NCBI GenBank assembly: GCA_015487895.1
Contig: WFOW01000310.1
Coordinates: 1-10,771 of the forward strand
Source of the DNA: Gammaproteobacteria bacterium
Lineage (GTDB): Bacteria > Pseudomonadota > Gammaproteobacteria > S144-34
Reading direction: 5' to 3'
Length of the DNA stretch: 10,771 bases
Made by a program: the position numbers and the translations under genes. The notes under the pieces are model-generated. The model was not told the origin of the DNA and ran no database searches. It was given only the letters and a program-made list of their open reading frames with translations. Below, one piece after another: positions 8,283-10,771 of this stretch. The first letter of the stretch is position 1. Each line of letters opens with the position of its first letter.

Positions 8283-8567
8283 GTGCCCGAAAGAAGCCTC
8301 TACATCGTCGCGTACGACGTCTCGGACCCCGCTCGCCAGGACCGGGTGCGCGGGATCGTGCGCCGCTACGCCGCGGGCGGGCAGAAGTCCGTTTACGAGT
8401 GCTACCTCACCACGGGCGAGCGCGAGGCGCTCCTCGGGCGCGTCTCCCGGGCCATCGACCATCGGACCGATCGCGTCTTCGTGCTGCGCCTGGATCCCCG
8501 GAGCCCCGTGCACACGCTGGGGATCGGGGTGCCTCCGAGTGATGCGCCTTTCTTCTATGCAGGCTGA
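8283..8567 (+). CDS. cas2: Cas2 (first copy), adaptation protein
   Basis: 94-aa Cas2, the dimer that bridges Cas1 in the spacer-integration complex. It has the ferredoxin-like opening SLYIVAYDVSDPARQDRV with the conserved D12 and D15, and QKSVYEC (34-40) in the second strand, both typical of Cas2. The start is GTG 8283, supported by GGGAG 9 nt upstream and by the position of the first strand; the same frame is open further up but contains no Cas2-like sequence. The gene is 100 nt after the CARF-HEPN-Csx16 gene and 9 nt before cas1. It is clearly different in sequence from the second Cas2 at 10314. Confidence 0.92.
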   Translation: MPERSLYIVAYDVSDPARQDRVRGIVRRYAAGGQKSVYECYLTTGEREALLGRVSRAIDHRTDRVFVLRLDPRSPVHTLGIGVPPSDAPFFYAG

Positions 8568-8576
8568 GGCAGCGGG

Positions 8577-9545
8577 GTGGCGACGCTCTACGTGGACCGC
8601 AAGGGGACGGAGCTTTCGACCGAGTCCGGGCTGCTCGTTCTTCGGGTGCCGGGCGAGCAGGCCCGTCGGGTGCCCGTCGCCCTCCTGGAACGCGTGGTGG
8701 TCCACACCTCCGTCACCCTCCACTCCGCCGTGCTGACTGCTCTCGGTGAGGCCGGGGTTCCCCTCGTCCTCGTCGGCGGGCGCAGCCAGCGGCGCATGGC
8801 GATGCTGACGGGTCCCGCGAGCGCTGACGTCGCCGTGCGGCTGGGGCAGATGATGCGGGCCTGCGATGCACAGTGGTGTCTCGCCTGGAGCCGGCGGCTC
8901 GTCGCTCGCCGTATCCGGCGCCAGCGGATGTGGCTCGCCTCGCTCGAGCGCGATCACCCGCGCCGTCGCGGGCGCAACGTGCGCCGCGCCATCGAGGCCA
9001 TGGAGCGGGCGCTCGACGCATCGGCCACAGCGCCCGACCGCGCCGCCCTGCGGGGCATCGAAGGGACTGCCGCGCGCGTCGCCTTCGAGATTCTGGCGGA
9101 GCTGCTTCCCTCATCCCTCGGTTTCCGCGGGCGCAACCGCAGGCCGCCCCGTGATCCCGTCAACGCCGCGATCTCGCTGGGGGCGACGCTGCTCCATGCC
9201 GACGCCGTCCGCGCTGCGTTCGCCCACGGCCTCGATCCATGGATCGGGTTCTATCACGCGCCGGCCCGTGGTCGCGAGTCGCTCGCCTGCGACCTGGTCG
9301 AGCCCTGGCGCCCTGCGCTCCATCACTGGGTATGGCGCATGTTCGCCGAGCGGAAGCTACGCGGAGAGCACTTTCGCCGCAGCGAGAGCGCCTGTCTCCT
9401 CGGCAAGGCCGGCAGGCGCATCTTCTGGCAGGAGTGGGAGCGCTTCGCGCCCGTCCATCGGAGGGGGTTGCGGCGCACGTGCCGTGTTCTCGCGGGAGCG
9501 CTGCGCGAGGGGATCGAGCTGGAGGAGCCGGAGGACCTCGAATGA
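8577..9545 (+). CDS. cas1: Cas1 integrase (catalytically complete copy)
   Basis: 322-aa Cas1, the DNA integrase that inserts new spacers. Residues 1-80 form the beta-rich N-terminal domain (TLYVDRKGTELSTESGLLVL onward). The C-terminal helical domain carries the metal-binding triad: E162 in LRGIEGTAAR (codon at 9060), H227 in PWIGFYH (codon at 9255) and D239 in LACDLVEPWRP (codon at 9291). NRRPPRDPVNAAISLG (187-202) is the usual RxRRPPxDPVNA-LS motif. GTG 8577 is chosen because TGAGG, overlapping the cas2 stop, is 7 nt upstream and the protein starts with the expected Cas1 strand. It overlaps the second cas1 by 4 nt (ATGA), so the two are almost certainly made together. Confidence 0.96.
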   Translation: MATLYVDRKGTELSTESGLLVLRVPGEQARRVPVALLERVVVHTSVTLHSAVLTALGEAGVPLVLVGGRSQRRMAMLTGPASADVAVRLGQMMRACDAQWCLAWSRRLVARRIRRQRMWLASLERDHPRRRGRNVRRAIEAMERALDASATAPDRAALRGIEGTAARVAFEILAELLPSSLGFRGRNRRPPRDPVNAAISLGATLLHADAVRAAFAHGLDPWIGFYHAPARGRESLACDLVEPWRPALHHWVWRMFAERKLRGEHFRRSESACLLGKAGRRIFWQEWERFAPVHRRGLRRTCRVLAGALREGIELEEPEDLE

Positions 9546-10303
9546 GAGGCGCCGCGGAAGCCGGACGGTCGCTCTACATCGAGGGGCCCGCCACCGTCGC
9601 ATGGCGCAGGGGCTCGCTCGAGGTCCGGTGCCGCGACGGCAGGCCTCGCTACTATCCCTTGGACCGGCTCGCGAGGATCGTCGCCTACGGCGACGTCCGC
9701 TGGCGCGACGACGCCCTCACGGCCTGTGCGGCAGGCCGCGTGCCCGTCCTCGCCACCGGCGCAGATGGGATCGTGCGTTGGACTCTCGTCCCCGGTACCG
9801 CCGCGGGAACCGACCTGGGAAGCGCCCTCGTGGCCGCCCGCGAGTCCCCTCACTGGGAGGTCCGGTACCGGGATTGGTTCGACTCCCAGAACACCCGGCT
9901 GCGGCGCCACACCTGCGCCGCCCTCGGCTGGACGGACGAGGGCGACCGCCGTGTCTGGACCCGGCTGGAGCGGCGTCTAGATAGCGCTTGGGGCGAGGAG
10001 GCCGTCGCGCGCCTCCTTAGGACGCTGGAGCCCATCCTCCGGGCGGAGGCTGCCGAGGCGCTCGCCGAGCGGGATGTCCCGGCCGATCTCTCGGGCGGCT
10101 GGATCGGCGTCGGCCTTGTCGAGGATCTCGCGACCCTCCTCGAATGGCCGCTCAAGGGGCGCCTTGCTGCAGCCTCCGCCCGCAAACCTGTCGCACCACG
10201 GACCGTGGAGCAGATCGTTACCCTCTACGAGGAGGAGGCGGCCGCGACTGTCCGGAGCGCCGCGCGCCGCCTCGTCGCCTACTTGTGGAAGCTGAGACCC
10301 TGA
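9542..10303 (+). CDS. Degenerate Cas1 paralogue, predicted catalytically inactive
   Basis: 253-aa protein related to Cas1 but about 70 residues shorter than its neighbour. The N-terminal strand pattern is Cas1-like (SLYIEGPATVAWRRGSLEVR, residues 10-29). ESPHWEVRYRDWFDSQNTRL (101-120) matches the helix that opens the Cas1 catalytic domain. The segment with GxEG and RRPPxDPVNA is missing, and the GFxH His is replaced in SGGWIGVGLVEDLATLLEW, leaving only one plausible metal ligand, D195 (codon at 10124). It should therefore not integrate DNA alone; a structural partner of the intact Cas1 is the natural guess. ATG 9542 overlaps the cas1 stop as ATGA. The frame is intact, with no stop or frameshift, arguing for a kept function. 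Confidence 0.82.
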   Translation: MRGAAEAGRSLYIEGPATVAWRRGSLEVRCRDGRPRYYPLDRLARIVAYGDVRWRDDALTACAAGRVPVLATGADGIVRWTLVPGTAAGTDLGSALVAARESPHWEVRYRDWFDSQNTRLRRHTCAALGWTDEGDRRVWTRLERRLDSAWGEEAVARLLRTLEPILRAEAAEALAERDVPADLSGGWIGVGLVEDLATLLEWPLKGRLAAASARKPVAPRTVEQIVTLYEEEAAATVRSAARRLVAYLWKLRP

Positions 10304-10313
10304 GGGCCGAACG

Positions 10314-10643
10314 GTGGATCGGTGGGTGATCGCCTACGACATCGCAGATCCCGAGCGCCTGCGCAAGGTTTTTCACTACCTGCGCCGCCGGGCGGTGCAC
10401 CTTCAGTACTCGGTCTTTCTCGCCCGTCTCGGGGCGGACGCGCTCGGCGACCTCCTCGCCGACCTGCGCCTGTTGATCGCAGAGGAAGCCGACGATATAA
10501 GGATCTACCGGGTGCCGTCCGCCCCGTGGTGGCGCGTGATGGGACGTCCTCCGCTGCCGGAGTCCATCGCTCTCCTGGGGCCCCTCACACCGGACGAGCA
10601 TCAGGCCCCGGGCGGCCACGACGGCGAGACGGCGTCTGATTGA
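10314..10643 (+). CDS. cas2: Cas2 (second copy)
   Basis: 109-aa Cas2. WVIAYDIADPERLRKVFHYL (4-23) holds the conserved Asp pair D9 and D12, and HLQYSVFLARL (29-39) is the second-strand motif. The core ends near SIALLGPL; the last 18 or so residues (EHQAPGGHDGETASD region) are a polar tail. GTG 10314 is chosen because GAGGG (10302-10306) is 7 nt upstream. It lies 10 nt after the degenerate cas1 and is the last gene before the array. It is much closer to ordinary I/III-type Cas2 in its Q-x-SVF motif than the first copy, so this is not a recent duplication. Confidence 0.92.
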   Translation: MDRWVIAYDIADPERLRKVFHYLRRRAVHLQYSVFLARLGADALGDLLADLRLLIAEEADDIRIYRVPSAPWWRVMGRPPLPESIALLGPLTPDEHQAPGGHDGETASD

Positions 10644-10735
10644 GGGGGGCCGGTGGCTAGCTCCAGGACACGCGCTGCGTCATGGCAGCTGCGCCGGCAA
10701 CTGCGCGTCCTCGTTGGGATTTTGCGGCACGACCT
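10644..10735 (+). promoter_or_regulatory. Presumed CRISPR leader
   Basis: 92-nt non-coding stretch between the second cas2 stop and the first repeat. Leaders sit immediately upstream of the first repeat and hold the array promoter and integration signals. The last 25 nt contain TTGGGATTTTG, more AT-rich than the rest. A TGCGG/CCGCA 5-bp pairing (10723-10727 with 10743-10747) spans the leader-repeat junction. No convincing -35/-10 pair is seen. Confidence 0.55.
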
Positions 10736-10771
10736 GTGAGCACCGCACCCTGAAGAAGAAGGGATTAAGAC
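10736..10771 (+). CRISPR. First CRISPR repeat (36 nt) at the window edge
   Basis: A single 36-nt unit starting GTGAGCACCGCACCC and ending AAGGGATTAAGAC. Its 3' part has a CCCT (10748-10751) / AGGG (10760-10763) stem with an 8-nt loop, followed by exactly 8 nt, ATTAAGAC, the expected 5' tag of mature type III crRNAs after Cas6 cleavage. Orientation is +, as for the cas genes. Only one copy is visible, so the repeat is recognised by form and position, not by repetition; spacers lie beyond the edge. Confidence 0.78.

Noticed and set aside
7902..8957. 351-codon minus-strand frame spanning the Csx16 part, cas2 and the start of cas1
   Set aside because: It crosses three real genes antisense and has no recognisable domain.
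10644..10735. A promoter in the leader
   Set aside because: No -35/-10 pair with sensible spacing could be read, so no promoter position is claimed.

Overview
This window is most of a type III-B (Cmr) CRISPR-Cas locus from a high-GC bacterium. The base composition and codon use are strongly G/C-ending, which would fit a proteobacterium. There is no rRNA, tRNA or housekeeping gene in the window, so the host cannot be named. Every CRISPR gene lies on the + strand. The only minus-strand genes are a two-gene toxin-antitoxin module. There is no non-coding stretch longer than about 130 bases.

Layout. (1) Positions 1-4625 hold the interference genes cmr2 (cas10, 5' end cut by the window edge), cmr3, cmr4 and cmr5. 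They are packed like an operon: 13-nt gap, 58-nt gap, 8-nt overlap. (2) Positions 4628-5259, minus strand, hold a CopG/RHH antitoxin and a PIN-domain (VapC-like) toxin, wedged tail-to-tail against cmr5. The pair separates cmr5 from cmr6. A perfect 19-bp AT-rich palindrome (5285-5303) sits between the antitoxin start and the cmr6 start. (3) Positions 5316-8182 hold cmr6, then a 518-aa ancillary gene overlapping it by 4 nt. I read the ancillary protein as a CARF domain, a HEPN ribonuclease domain and a C-terminal Csx16 domain in one chain. (4) Positions 8283-10643 hold a symmetrical adaptation module: cas2, cas1 (catalytic residues intact), a shorter degenerate second cas1, and a second, different cas2. 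(5) Positions 10644-10771 hold a 92-nt leader-like stretch and one 36-nt CRISPR repeat ending exactly at the window edge, with the classic 8-nt ATTAAGAC tag.

How the parts probably work together. Cmr2-Cmr6 (plus Cmr1 and Cas6, not in this window) would form the crRNA-guided complex. Cmr4 carries the Asp for target RNA cleavage. Cmr2 carries an intact GGDD palm motif, so it should make cyclic oligoadenylate (cOA) on target binding. The CARF-HEPN part of the ancillary protein is the expected cOA-activated RNase. The fused Csx16 domain, a family I recall being linked to cOA (ring nuclease) turnover, could switch the response off in the same polypeptide. The two Cas1 and two Cas2 proteins would add spacers to the adjacent array, possibly as a mixed complex with one dead Cas1 subunit.

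The points most worth following up are the CARF-HEPN-Csx16 fusion, the cas2-cas1-degenerate cas1-cas2 module, the antisense toxin-antitoxin pair with an operator beside cmr6, and a perfect 11-bp hairpin that would bury the ribosome binding site of the first cas2.
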